NCBI GenBank assembly: GCA_964574985.1
Contig: CAZNPH010000007.1
Location: 77,813 to 141,812, forward strand
Length of the DNA stretch: 64,000 bases
Reading direction: 5' to 3'
Source of the DNA: CAZNPH01 sp964574985
GTDB taxonomy: Bacteria; Bacteroidota; Bacteroidia; Bacteroidales; SM23-62
Position 1 is the stretch's first letter, and each line of letters starts with the position of its first letter. The position numbers were made by a program, and so were the translations under genes. The notes beneath the pieces were generated by a model that worked only from the letters and a program-made list of their open reading frames with translations, had not been told where the DNA came from and did not search any database. Shown here one piece after another: positions 1-7,846 of this stretch.

Positions 1-962
1 TCGCCAGACTCGGGATCAGGGTCAGTTTTGCACCAGGTACCGATCCCCGGGATTTCGAAAAACTGATAGACGGTAAAACCAAGGGGATCTATTTGGAAAC
101 CATCGGAAACCCACAATTCAGCATTCCCGACTTCGATGCCTTTGCCAAACTGGCCGGAAAATACGGGATTCCGCTGATCGTGGACAACACTTTCGGAGCA
201 GCCGGTTGCCTTTGCAAACCCATCCGCCATGGCGCCAACATTGTCGTTCAATCAGCCACAAAATGGATCGGTGGTCACGGAACCACCATCGGTGGCATCA
301 TTGTCGACGGAGGCAATTTCAACTGGAGCAACGGCAAATTCCCAATGTTCACGGAGCCGTCAGAGGGGTATCACGGACTCCGGTTCTGGGAGCGGTTCGG
401 GGATGATTCGCCTTATGGAAATATTGCGTTCGCGATCCGTGCCAGGGTAGAAGGACTCCGGGACTATGGAAACGCCATGAGTCCGTTTAACGCCTTCCTG
501 CTGCTTCAGGGACTGGAAACCCTTTCTCTCAGAATGGAACGCCACAATGCAAACACGCTGGAGATCGCCAGATGGCTCCGGGAACAGGAATGGGTTGATG
601 AAGTGACATATCCGGGACTGGAAGACAATCCCTACCACGAACTTGGGAAAAAATATCTCAGGGGAGGATTCGGCGGCGTGCTGGCCTTCAGGATCAGGGG
701 TGGTAAAAAAGTAGCCACCGAATATGTCAGTCATGTGGAACTGATCAGCCATCTTGCCAATATCGGTGATGCCAAGACCCTGATCATTCACCCGGCATCC
801 ACCACCCATGAGCAACTGAGCGAAGAAGAACAGATCGCATCGGGAGTCCATCCGGCTTCCCTCCGCTTGTCTGTCGGAATAGAACATGCCGGTGACATCA
901 AGGATGACCTCAGCAATGCATATCAAAAAACACTGGAAATATCCGGGTTAAATGTTTTTTAG
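1..962 (+). CDS. metY: O-acetylhomoserine sulfhydrylase, 3' part
   Basis: This is the C-terminal part of a PLP-dependent Cys/Met-metabolism enzyme that makes homocysteine from O-acetylhomoserine and sulfide. The reading frame is open from position 3, so the true start lies before the window; the TTG at 93 is internal. The PLP site is visible as SATKWIGGHG, with the Schiff-base lysine after SAT, preceded by the aspartate motif VDNTFGAAG that contacts the pyridine nitrogen. The long insertion after the lysine (a tryptophan- and glycine-rich stretch ending in a HGLRFW-like segment) is typical of O-acetylhomoserine sulfhydrylases rather than cystathionine gamma-synthases. The end LSVGIEHAGDIKDDL is the usual family terminus. 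It is followed directly by the promoter and leader of the ilv operon, so both neighbours serve amino acid synthesis, but they appear to be transcribed separately. Confidence 0.9.
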   Translation, partial: ARLGIRVSFAPGTDPRDFEKLIDGKTKGIYLETIGNPQFSIPDFDAFAKLAGKYGIPLIVDNTFGAAGCLCKPIRHGANIVVQSATKWIGGHGTTIGGIIVDGGNFNWSNGKFPMFTEPSEGYHGLRFWERFGDDSPYGNIAFAIRARVEGLRDYGNAMSPFNAFLLLQGLETLSLRMERHNANTLEIARWLREQEWVDEVTYPGLEDNPYHELGKKYLRGGFGGVLAFRIRGGKKVATEYVSHVELISHLANIGDAKTLIIHPASTTHEQLSEEEQIASGVHPASLRLSVGIEHAGDIKDDLSNAYQKTLEISGLNVF

Positions 963-972
963 CATATTTTTG

Positions 973-1003
973 TTTTGTAATATGATTTTTATGAATATAT
1001 TTG
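973..1003 (+). promoter_or_regulatory. Bacteroidota-type promoter of the ilv operon
   Basis: A TATATTTG at 996-1003 matches the Bacteroidota -7 consensus TAnnTTTG exactly. A TTTTG at 973-977 sits 18 bases upstream, about where the -33 TTTG element belongs. Transcription would begin around 1008-1012, giving a short 5' region before the leader peptide ATG at 1025. The consensus is established knowledge for this phylum; the start site itself is inferred. Confidence 0.6.
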
Positions 1004-1024
1004 TCCTTTGAAAAAGATGAAATC

Positions 1025-1093
1025 ATGAACATAAGCCATACCTCAGGCATCGGTGTCCTCCTTGTGGGCGTTGTCGTGTTGACACTGCTGTGA
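1025..1093 (+). CDS. ilv operon leader peptide (22 aa)
   Basis: This small open frame begins with ATG at 1025 and ends with TGA at 1091-1093. Twelve of its 22 residues are Val, Leu or Ile (5 V, 5 L, 2 I), and ten of the last twelve are Val or Leu, with three consecutive Val codons followed by Leu. A purine-rich stretch just upstream (1011-1020) could serve for ribosome loading. The stop codon touches the antiterminator arm of the following attenuator. The layout is that of the leader peptides that sense charged Val/Leu/Ile tRNA in the classic ilv attenuators: scarcity stalls the ribosome in the Val/Leu block. The peptide itself is probably without function beyond translation. Confidence 0.8.
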   Translation: MNISHTSGIGVLLVGVVVLTLL

Positions 1094-1160
1094 GAATGGT
1101 ATGGAATAATACTTTATTGTGAAGGCCATTCTCGGAAAATCCAGAATGGCCTTCAGCTTT
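1091..1160 (+). promoter_or_regulatory. Transcription attenuator with alternative hairpins
   Basis: Three segments can pair in two exclusive ways. Segment 2 (GAGAATGG, 1092-1099) is perfectly complementary to segment 3 (CCATTCTC, 1126-1133), forming an antiterminator. Segment 3 as part of GAAGGCCATTCT (1121-1132) is perfectly complementary to segment 4 AGAATGGCCTTC (1143-1154), forming a terminator. Segment 2 overlaps the leader stop codon. A ribosome that finishes the leader would cover it and let the terminator form; a ribosome stalled earlier on Val/Leu codons would leave it free to sequester segment 3. This follows the established logic of ilv/leu attenuation and would control the whole ilvDBNC operon. 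Confidence 0.8.
1120..1160 (+). terminator. Intrinsic terminator of the ilv attenuator
   Basis: The stem is a perfect 12-bp inverted repeat (1121-1132 with 1143-1154), extendable by T1120-A1155, with a 10-base loop. It is followed by AGCTTTTAAAT, a short T tract. The T run is only four bases, so read-through may be appreciable; this is acceptable for an attenuator. Confidence 0.7.
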
Positions 1161-1189
1161 TAAATCAACTCCAATGAAACAATAATGGC

Positions 1190-3016
1190 ATGAGATTTCC
1201 CCTTCGCAGTGCAACCACAACAAGCGGCCGCAGGATGGCCGGGGCCAGAAGCTTGTGGAGAGCCAACGGCATGAAAGAAGAACAGATGGGCAAACCCATC
1301 ATTGCCGTGGTCAATTCATTCACCCAGCTGGTACCCGGGCACACCCATCTGCATGATGCCGGGCAACAGGTCAAAAAAATCATAGAAGATGCCGGTTTTT
1401 TTGCACCGGAATTCAATACCATTGCCATTGACGACGGGATCGCCATGGGCCATGACGGCATGCTGTATTCACTGCCTTCCAGGGAACTGATCGCCGACAG
1501 CATCGAGTATATGATCAACGCCCATTGTGTGGATGCCATGATCTGCATCAGCAACTGCGACAAGATCACACCCGGTATGCTGATGGCCGCCATGAGACTG
1601 AACATACCTGCCGTGTTTGTTTCCGGAGGCCCCATGGAGGCCGGGGTAATGAAGAATAAAAAATACGATCTGATCGATTCCATGATCATGGCCGGTGATG
1701 CCTCGGTAAGCGACAGCGAACTGGATGCGGTTGAGAAGATCGCCTGCCCCACCTGCGGCTCGTGTTCGGGAATGTTCACCGCCAATTCCATGAATTGCCT
1801 GAACGAAGCGATCGGTATGGCTTTCCCGGGAAACGGAACCATCCTGGCCACCCACAAGAACAGGCACAAGCTGTTCGAAAAAGCCGCCAGACAGATCGCG
1901 GAAAACACGGTCAGGTTCTATCAAAAAGGCGACACCACCGTTCTTCCCAGATCCATTGCGGTCAAAGATGCATTCTGCAATGCCATGACCCTCGACATCG
2001 CCATGGGCGGTTCAACCAACACGGTCCTTCATATCCTGGCCATTGCCAGGGAGGCAGAAGTTGATTTCAGCATGGAGGACATCAATAAACTGTCCCGAAA
2101 AACCCCGGTATTGTGCAAAGTTGCCCCCAGTTCACCCTATCATGTGGAAGATGTAAACCGGGCAGGAGGCATTTTATCCATCATGGGGGAACTGGAAAGG
2201 AGCGGACTGATTAGGACCGGGGTGTACCGGGTAGACGGACTCACACTGGGGGAGGCCATCAACAAGTATGACATCATGCGCGAAACCGCAGACGATGAAG
2301 CCATCAACCTGTTCTCCAGTGCTCCCGGAGGCACAAAGAACCTCCGGTTGGGGACACAGGAAAATTACTACAGTAATCTTGACCTGGACCGGGAAAAAGG
2401 CTGCATCCGCAACCAATCGAACGCTTACAGCCAGGATGGCGGACTTGCGGTATTATACGGCAATATAGCCCGGAACGGCTGCATTGTAAAAACAGCAGGT
2501 GTAGACGATGCATTGCTGAAATTCTCAGGCCCTGCAAAGGTTTATTCCTCGCAGGACGAAGCCTGCGATGCCATTCTCGGCAACAGGGTCAGTGCAGGAG
2601 ATGTGGTGGTGATCCGCTATGAAGGCCCCAAAGGCGGACCCGGAATGCAGGAAATGCTGTACCCCACATCCTACATCAAATCCAGGAATCTGGATACCCG
2701 CTGTGCCCTGATCACCGACGGAAGGTTTTCGGGAGGGACGGCCGGACTTTCCATCGGGCATATATCTCCCGAAGCCGCCGAAGGTGGTGAAATCGCACTG
2801 ATCCGGGACGGCGATCTGATCGAGATCAACATCCCTGAAAGAAAGATCAACGCCCTGATCCCCGGAAAAGAAATGGAAACCAGGAGAAAAAAGGAAAATT
2901 CCAGGGGTGATCTCGCCTATACCCCGGCAGACCGAAAACGCAATGTTTCCGCGTCACTCAGGTACTATGCCGCGAATGTCACATCGGCCGATAAAGGAGC
3001 CGTTCGTTCAATTTGA
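1190..3016 (+). CDS. ilvD: Dihydroxy-acid dehydratase
   Basis: IlvD dehydrates 2,3-dihydroxy-isovalerate and -methylvalerate to the 2-keto acids in valine, leucine and isoleucine synthesis. The 608-residue length fits the family. The N-terminal LRSATTTSGRRMAGAR-like start, the cysteine motif CISNCDKITPG (about residue 119) and CPTCGSCSGMFTANSM (about residue 186) supply the iron-sulfur cluster ligands and are intact. GRFSGGTAGLSIGHI near the C-terminus is the family's substrate/Mg region. ATG codons at 1174 and 1185 are followed at once by stops, so 1190 is the start. It is the first gene of the operon behind the attenuator, 23 bases before ilvB. Confidence 0.96.
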   Translation: MRFPLRSATTTSGRRMAGARSLWRANGMKEEQMGKPIIAVVNSFTQLVPGHTHLHDAGQQVKKIIEDAGFFAPEFNTIAIDDGIAMGHDGMLYSLPSRELIADSIEYMINAHCVDAMICISNCDKITPGMLMAAMRLNIPAVFVSGGPMEAGVMKNKKYDLIDSMIMAGDASVSDSELDAVEKIACPTCGSCSGMFTANSMNCLNEAIGMAFPGNGTILATHKNRHKLFEKAARQIAENTVRFYQKGDTTVLPRSIAVKDAFCNAMTLDIAMGGSTNTVLHILAIAREAEVDFSMEDINKLSRKTPVLCKVAPSSPYHVEDVNRAGGILSIMGELERSGLIRTGVYRVDGLTLGEAINKYDIMRETADDEAINLFSSAPGGTKNLRLGTQENYYSNLDLDREKGCIRNQSNAYSQDGGLAVLYGNIARNGCIVKTAGVDDALLKFSGPAKVYSSQDEACDAILGNRVSAGDVVVIRYEGPKGGPGMQEMLYPTSYIKSRNLDTRCALITDGRFSGGTAGLSIGHISPEAAEGGEIALIRDGDLIEINIPERKINALIPGKEMETRRKKENSRGDLAYTPADRKRNVSASLRYYAANVTSADKGAVRSI

Positions 3017-3039
3017 AAACACATTAAAGAATCGATATC

Positions 3040-4776
3040 ATGGAACCTCAAACAACACGTCAAAAGAAATCCAAAGCAACTGCCGGTCAGATGATAACCG
3101 GCTCCGAAGCAATTATACGTTCCCTGATCGAGGAAGGGATCGATACCATTTTCGGGTATGTGGGCGGTGCCATCATGCCGGTCTATGATGCCCTGTATGA
3201 CCACAGTGATAAGATCCATCATGTCATGGTGAGACATGAACAGGGAGCCATTCATGCCGCCGACGCATATGCCAGGTTAAAAAAGAAACCCGGGGTTTGC
3301 TTCGTTACATCCGGACCGGGGGCCACCAATCTGATCACCGGACTTTCAAACGCCATGCTTGATTCGGTACCACTGGTATGTTTAAGCGGACAGGTACCCG
3401 GACCCATGCTGGGAGCCGATGCATTCCAGGAAACCGACCTGATCAGCATATCCATGCCCGTCACCAAATGGAATTTTCAGATCACACAAACGGACGAGAT
3501 ACCCGAAGCCATGGCCAGGGCATTTTACATAGCCAATTCCGGAAGGCCGGGGCCCGTAGTGATCGATCTGACAAAAAATGCACAGATAAACAAACTGGAA
3601 TGGTTTTACCGGAAGAAACCCAGGATCAGGAGTTTCATTCCTTATCCGAAACTGGACATTGAGGCTGTGGAAGATGCAGCCAAACTGATAGACGAATCCG
3701 AAAGGCCTATGATCCTTGCGGGTCACGGCATCCTGATTTCAGAAGCCCATAAAGAATTGACGAAATTCGCCGAAAAAACAGGGATCCCTGTTGCCAGCAC
3801 GTTGCTCGGACTATCGGCGTTTCCTTCGGCCCATACGCAATTTGTCGGCATGCTGGGTATGCACGGCAACTACGGACCCAACATCAACACCAACAAAGCC
3901 GATCTGATCATTGCCATCGGCATGCGTTTTGACGACCGGGTAACCGGGAACCTGTCCACCTACGCCAAGCAGGCCAGGGTCATCCATATTGAGATAGACC
4001 GTGCCGAAATCGATAAAAATGTAAAAGCCGATGTTGCCATCATTGCCGACGCTAAGCAGGCACTGATTGAACTCAACAAAAAAGTCAGGAAAAGAGAACA
4101 CACCAAATGGCTGCAGACTTTCCGGGAATATGAAAAAACAGAATTTGAAAAAGTGATCCGAAAAGACTGTCACCGGGACTCGGGAAAAATCCATATGGGT
4201 GAGGTCATCCACCGGCTGTCCGAAAAAACCAAAGGCAATGCCATTGTGGTAACCGATGTCGGACAACACCAGATGATAACCGCCCGTTATTATAAATTCA
4301 ACAAACCGTTTTCACTGGTGACTTCGGGCGGACTCGGGACCATGGGGTTCGGATTGCCTGCCGGTGTCGGTTCAAAGATCGCAGTTCCCGGCCGGGAGGT
4401 TTATGCCATAACCGGAGACGGGGGATTTCAGATGACCATCCAGGAACTGGGAACCATTGCCCAATATCAGATACCTGTTAAGATCATTTTGATGAACAAT
4501 TCATTCCTTGGCATGGTCCGGCAATGGCAGGATCTGTTTTTTGAAAAGCGGTACTCCATGACCGAGCTGGTCAATCCCGATTTTATCAATATCGCCCGGG
4601 AAGGATACGGCATAAAGGCCTTGAGACTTATTGAGCGTGAAAAGCTCGAAGAATCCCTGGACACAATGATCCGGCACAAGGGGCCTTTCCTGCTGGAAGT
4701 GATGGTGGAAAAGGAACATAATGTTTTCCCCATGGTTCCCGCCGGAGGCACCGTATCGGAAATGATGCTTGAATAA
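3040..4776 (+). CDS. ilvB: Acetolactate synthase, large (catalytic) subunit
   Basis: This ThDP- and FAD-dependent enzyme condenses two pyruvates to acetolactate, or pyruvate with 2-ketobutyrate to acetohydroxybutyrate. The 578 residues have the standard order: an N-terminal Pyr domain with the activating glutamate in VRHEQGAIHAADAYAR, a central FAD domain, and a C-terminal PP domain with the ThDP motif GDGGFQMTIQELGT...NN. After an N-terminal stretch rich in Lys/Thr/Gln, homology begins at MITGSEAIIRSLIEEG. It lies between ilvD and ilvN with 23-base gaps on both sides, so it is part of one transcript with its regulatory subunit downstream. Confidence 0.96.
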   Translation: MEPQTTRQKKSKATAGQMITGSEAIIRSLIEEGIDTIFGYVGGAIMPVYDALYDHSDKIHHVMVRHEQGAIHAADAYARLKKKPGVCFVTSGPGATNLITGLSNAMLDSVPLVCLSGQVPGPMLGADAFQETDLISISMPVTKWNFQITQTDEIPEAMARAFYIANSGRPGPVVIDLTKNAQINKLEWFYRKKPRIRSFIPYPKLDIEAVEDAAKLIDESERPMILAGHGILISEAHKELTKFAEKTGIPVASTLLGLSAFPSAHTQFVGMLGMHGNYGPNINTNKADLIIAIGMRFDDRVTGNLSTYAKQARVIHIEIDRAEIDKNVKADVAIIADAKQALIELNKKVRKREHTKWLQTFREYEKTEFEKVIRKDCHRDSGKIHMGEVIHRLSEKTKGNAIVVTDVGQHQMITARYYKFNKPFSLVTSGGLGTMGFGLPAGVGSKIAVPGREVYAITGDGGFQMTIQELGTIAQYQIPVKIILMNNSFLGMVRQWQDLFFEKRYSMTELVNPDFINIAREGYGIKALRLIEREKLEESLDTMIRHKGPFLLEVMVEKEHNVFPMVPAGGTVSEMMLE

Positions 4777-4799
4777 CCCAATAAAAAAACAATAGAAAA

Positions 4800-5348
4800 A
4801 TGGAAAAAGAATACACCATTTCAGCATACACCGAACACAAGATCGGTCTGCTCCACAGGATCACCATCATCTTCACCAGGAGAAAACTGAACATCGAAAG
4901 CATTACTGCATCGGAATCAGAAGTCAAAGGGGTTTACCGGTTCACCATTGTCATCCGCACCACGCCTGAACAGATCAGGAAAGTGGTCAAGCAGATCGAC
5001 AAGCAGATCGGCGTTCTCAAGACTTTCTTTCTGGAGGAACACGAGATCGTCCATCAGGAAATTGCCCTGTATAAAGTGCCTACGGCTGCCTTTGCCAATG
5101 GCAATGATGTGGAAAAGCTGATCAGGGAGCACAATGCGCACATCCTGACCGTGGAACCCGAATACATCATCATTGAAAAGGCCGGACATAAACAGGAGAC
5201 ACAGGAGCTTTTCAATAAGCTCAAGCCATACGGCATCCTGCAATTCGTCCGTTCCGGCAAGATCGCGATCACCAAGGATATCCGGGAGCTGACCAGCTAC
5301 CTGGAAGAACTGGACCGGGAAAATGCACATTCTATAACCACTTCATAA
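4800..5348 (+). CDS. ilvN: Acetolactate synthase, small (regulatory) subunit
   Basis: The small subunit activates IlvB and carries valine feedback inhibition. The 182-residue protein begins with an ACT domain (EYTISAYTEHKIGLLHRITII, then NIESITASES), followed by the C-terminal domain with the KLKPYGILQFVRSGKIAI region seen in IlvN/IlvH proteins. The C-terminal half is somewhat divergent from proteobacterial IlvH, as is usual for the phylum. It is separated by 23 bases from ilvB and by 11 bases from ilvC. Confidence 0.92.
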   Translation: MEKEYTISAYTEHKIGLLHRITIIFTRRKLNIESITASESEVKGVYRFTIVIRTTPEQIRKVVKQIDKQIGVLKTFFLEEHEIVHQEIALYKVPTAAFANGNDVEKLIREHNAHILTVEPEYIIIEKAGHKQETQELFNKLKPYGILQFVRSGKIAITKDIRELTSYLEELDRENAHSITTS

Positions 5349-5359
5349 AACGTATCACA

Positions 5360-6406
5360 ATGGCAAAAATAAATTTCGGAGGAATCGATGAAAATGTCGT
5401 GACCCGGGAGGAATTTCCCTTATCCAGGGCAAAGGAAGTACTGAAACATGAGATCATCGCTGTTCTTGGCTACGGAGTACAGGGGCCCGGACAGGCGCTC
5501 AATCTCAAAGACAACGGATTCAACGTGATCGTCGGACAACGAAAAAATTCATCCAGCTGGGACAAAGCCGTTCAGGACGGGTGGACCGAAGGCAAAGACC
5601 TGTTTGAGATCGAAGAAGCCGCATCCAAAGGCACCATCATTCAATACCTGCTTTCCGATGCCGGGCAGATCGCAACCTGGCCTGTTGTCAAAAAACATCT
5701 GAAACCAGGCAATGCCCTGTATTTTTCCCATGGTTTCGGCATTACCTACAAGGATCAGACCGGCATCATCCCGCCGGAAAATGTGGATATCATCCTGATC
5801 GCACCCAAAGGATCGGGAACCTCCCTGCGAAGGTTTTTCCTGGAAGGCAAGGGCCTGAATTCCAGCTACGCCATTTATCAGGATGCGACGGGCAAGGCCT
5901 GGGAGCGGGTCATAGCCCTGGGCATCGGGGTCGGTTCCGGGTATTTGTTCGAGACAGATTTCCGCAAAGAGGTGTACAGCGATCTGACGGGAGAAAGAGG
6001 TGTTCTGATGGGCGCCCTGGCGGGAATCATGGAAGCACAATACAACATTCTCAGGGAAAAAGGCCACTCTCCTTCGGAAGCGTTCAATGAAACGGTGGAG
6101 GAACTCACCCAGAGCCTGATGCCCCTGGTGGCCGAAAACGGAATGGACTGGATGTATGCCAATTGTTCAACCACCGCTCAACGCGGAGCCCTTGACTGGA
6201 AAAGCCGCTTCAGGGATGCGGTCCGTCCCGTCTTTGAAAAATTATACGACAGTGTCGCTTCCGGTGAAGAAGCCAGGATTACCATCGAAGCCAACCGGCA
6301 ATCCGATTACCGGGAAAAACTCCGGAGAGAGCTGGATGAGATCAAGAAATCAGAAATGTGGCAGACCGGAGCACAGGTAAGAAAGCTAAGACCTGAAAAA
6401 AAATAG
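5360..6406 (+). CDS. ilvC: Ketol-acid reductoisomerase
   Basis: IlvC isomerises and reduces acetolactate to 2,3-dihydroxy-isovalerate with NAD(P)H. The 348-residue protein has the N-terminal Rossmann motif GYGVQGPGQALNLKDNG and the nucleotide-specificity loop GQRKNSSSWDKAVQDG. The C-terminal knotted domain holds the Mg-binding aspartate/glutamate in SDLTGERGVLMGALAG and the glutamate in EAFNETVEELTQSLMPL. It is the last gene of the operon, so ilvDBNC together convert pyruvate to the valine and isoleucine keto acids. No ilvA (threonine deaminase) or ilvE is seen in the window. Confidence 0.95.
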   Translation: MAKINFGGIDENVVTREEFPLSRAKEVLKHEIIAVLGYGVQGPGQALNLKDNGFNVIVGQRKNSSSWDKAVQDGWTEGKDLFEIEEAASKGTIIQYLLSDAGQIATWPVVKKHLKPGNALYFSHGFGITYKDQTGIIPPENVDIILIAPKGSGTSLRRFFLEGKGLNSSYAIYQDATGKAWERVIALGIGVGSGYLFETDFRKEVYSDLTGERGVLMGALAGIMEAQYNILREKGHSPSEAFNETVEELTQSLMPLVAENGMDWMYANCSTTAQRGALDWKSRFRDAVRPVFEKLYDSVASGEEARITIEANRQSDYREKLRRELDEIKKSEMWQTGAQVRKLRPEKK

Positions 6407-6546
6407 ATTGCCGGTTTCATGCCTGCTGTCCGCATGTCCTGCCAGTACCGGTGGCCTGCCACCATGCCGGCGAAAAAGGTTTCATCCGGTGAACAAAGCG
6501 AGGGTGACCATGTTATGGCTGTGTGTACTTACGCCAAACAAGGTTT

Positions 6547-7218
6547 ATGTCAGAAGAAAAGAGAAGATTAATACATAGCCTGATGTTTCCATCCTTTTTC
6601 CTGATACTGATATGGATGGTAAAGATCTTTGAATCGTTCATGGATATGGATTTATCATATCTCGGACTTTTCCCCCTGACCGCAAGGGGATTGATCGGCA
6701 TCATTACTTCCCCCCTGATCCACTCAAATTACAAACACCTGTTCGACAATTCCATACCTCTCTTCTTTCTGAGCACTTCCATATTCTATTTTTACAAACC
6801 GGTTGCATACAAAGTTTTTTTTCTTACTTATGTACTTACCGGGATATGGGTTTGGTTTGGGGCAAGGAGTGCTTATCATGTCGGGTCGAGCGGACTGGTA
6901 TACGGTTTTGCCTCTTTTCTGTTCTTCAGCGGGATCATCCGGAGGAACGTCAGACTGCTGGCCATTTCCCTGCTGGTTTCCTTTCTTTATGGCGGACTGG
7001 TATGGGGGATCTTTCCATACAAGGCAGAGATTTCCTGGGAAAGCCATCTGTTCGGAGGTATTGCGGGATTGTTCCTGGCCATATATTACAAGAACCAGGG
7101 ACCCAGGCGGAAAGAACCTGACTGGGACCAGGGAGAAGAAATGGATGAAGATAAGAATGAAGATGATTACTGGAACCGTTTGACCGATGAAAATATGAGG
7201 GAACTTCAAGAATCGTAA
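6547..7218 (+). CDS. Rhomboid-family intramembrane serine protease
   Basis: This 224-residue polytopic membrane protein has about six hydrophobic segments. The active site is readable: the serine in GSSGLVYGF (GxSG motif) and the paired histidine in the last transmembrane helix in WESHLFGGIAGLF. The HLFDN segment near residue 60 corresponds to the second family motif. The charged C-terminal tail (E/D/K-rich) would lie in the cytoplasm. A GTG at 6523 would add eight residues, but the ATG at 6547 is preferred. The gene lies 12 bases before tsaC and may share its transcript. The substrate is unknown. Confidence 0.88.
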   Translation: MSEEKRRLIHSLMFPSFFLILIWMVKIFESFMDMDLSYLGLFPLTARGLIGIITSPLIHSNYKHLFDNSIPLFFLSTSIFYFYKPVAYKVFFLTYVLTGIWVWFGARSAYHVGSSGLVYGFASFLFFSGIIRRNVRLLAISLLVSFLYGGLVWGIFPYKAEISWESHLFGGIAGLFLAIYYKNQGPRRKEPDWDQGEEMDEDKNEDDYWNRLTDENMRELQES

Positions 7219-7230
7219 ATATTGTCAATT

Positions 7231-7842
7231 ATGTTGCTGAGAATGCATGAATCATTTCCGGCCGAAAGACACCTGCGCCGGGTAACAGAGATCCTCAACC
7301 AGGGAGGGGTGATCATTTACCCTACCGATACGGTATACGGAATGGGGTGTGATATTTACCAACCCAGGGCAGTGGACCGGGTTGCACGCATCAAAGGAAT
7401 AAAATCCTCCCAGGCAGATTTTTCCCTGATCTGTCATGACCTGAGTCATGTTTCGGGATTCACCAGGCCCATCAACAACGAAGTATTCAAACTTATGAAG
7501 GCATACCTGCCCGGTCCCTATACGTTTATCCTCCATGCCAACAGCCAGGTCCCCAAAATATTTCAGAGCAGGAAAAAGACCATCGGCATCAGGATCCCGG
7601 CCAACAAAATCATCCGGAAAATCGTGGAGGAACTCGGACATCCTGTAATGACCACTTCGGTGCATGACGACGACAGTCTGATCGAGTACACCACCGATCC
7701 GGAACTGATCCATGAAAAATACAGGAAACTGGTTGATGTGGTGATTGACGGGGGCTACGGGAAAAACGAGCCTTCCACCATAATCGATTGCACAGGGGCC
7801 CAGCCCGTGATTACGCGTCAGGGAATCGGAGAGATCGATTGA
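7231..7842 (+). CDS. tsaC: Threonylcarbamoyl-AMP synthase (Sua5/YciO/YrdC family)
   Basis: This enzyme forms threonylcarbamoyl-AMP from Thr, bicarbonate and ATP for the t6A modification of ANN-decoding tRNAs. The 203-residue protein shows the YrdC-domain motifs: GGVIIYPTDTVYGMGCD near the N-terminus, RIKGIKSSQADFSLICHD, and LPGPYTFIL. The nucleotide-pocket region IGIRIPANKIIRKI is also present. It lacks a C-terminal Sua5 domain, as in TsaC or YciO-type proteins. The in-frame TTG at 7222 is a less likely start than the ATG at 7231. A YciO-like paralogue cannot be excluded. The stop is 4 bases from the convergent trkH. Confidence 0.85.
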   Translation: MLLRMHESFPAERHLRRVTEILNQGGVIIYPTDTVYGMGCDIYQPRAVDRVARIKGIKSSQADFSLICHDLSHVSGFTRPINNEVFKLMKAYLPGPYTFILHANSQVPKIFQSRKKTIGIRIPANKIIRKIVEELGHPVMTTSVHDDDSLIEYTTDPELIHEKYRKLVDVVIDGGYGKNEPSTIIDCTGAQPVITRQGIGEID

Positions 7843-7846
7843 TTCT

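Noticed and set aside
6407..6546. Possible terminator or repeat copy after ilvC
   Set aside because: It has GC-rich dyads (GGTGGC-CT-GCCACC at 6450-6463) but the loop is too short and no T run follows. Its likeness to the intergenic repeat family is too weak to call.
7252..7713. Long frames antisense to tsaC and many other genes
   Set aside because: They mirror the codons of strong genes on the other strand and show no motifs; shadows of GC-rich third positions.
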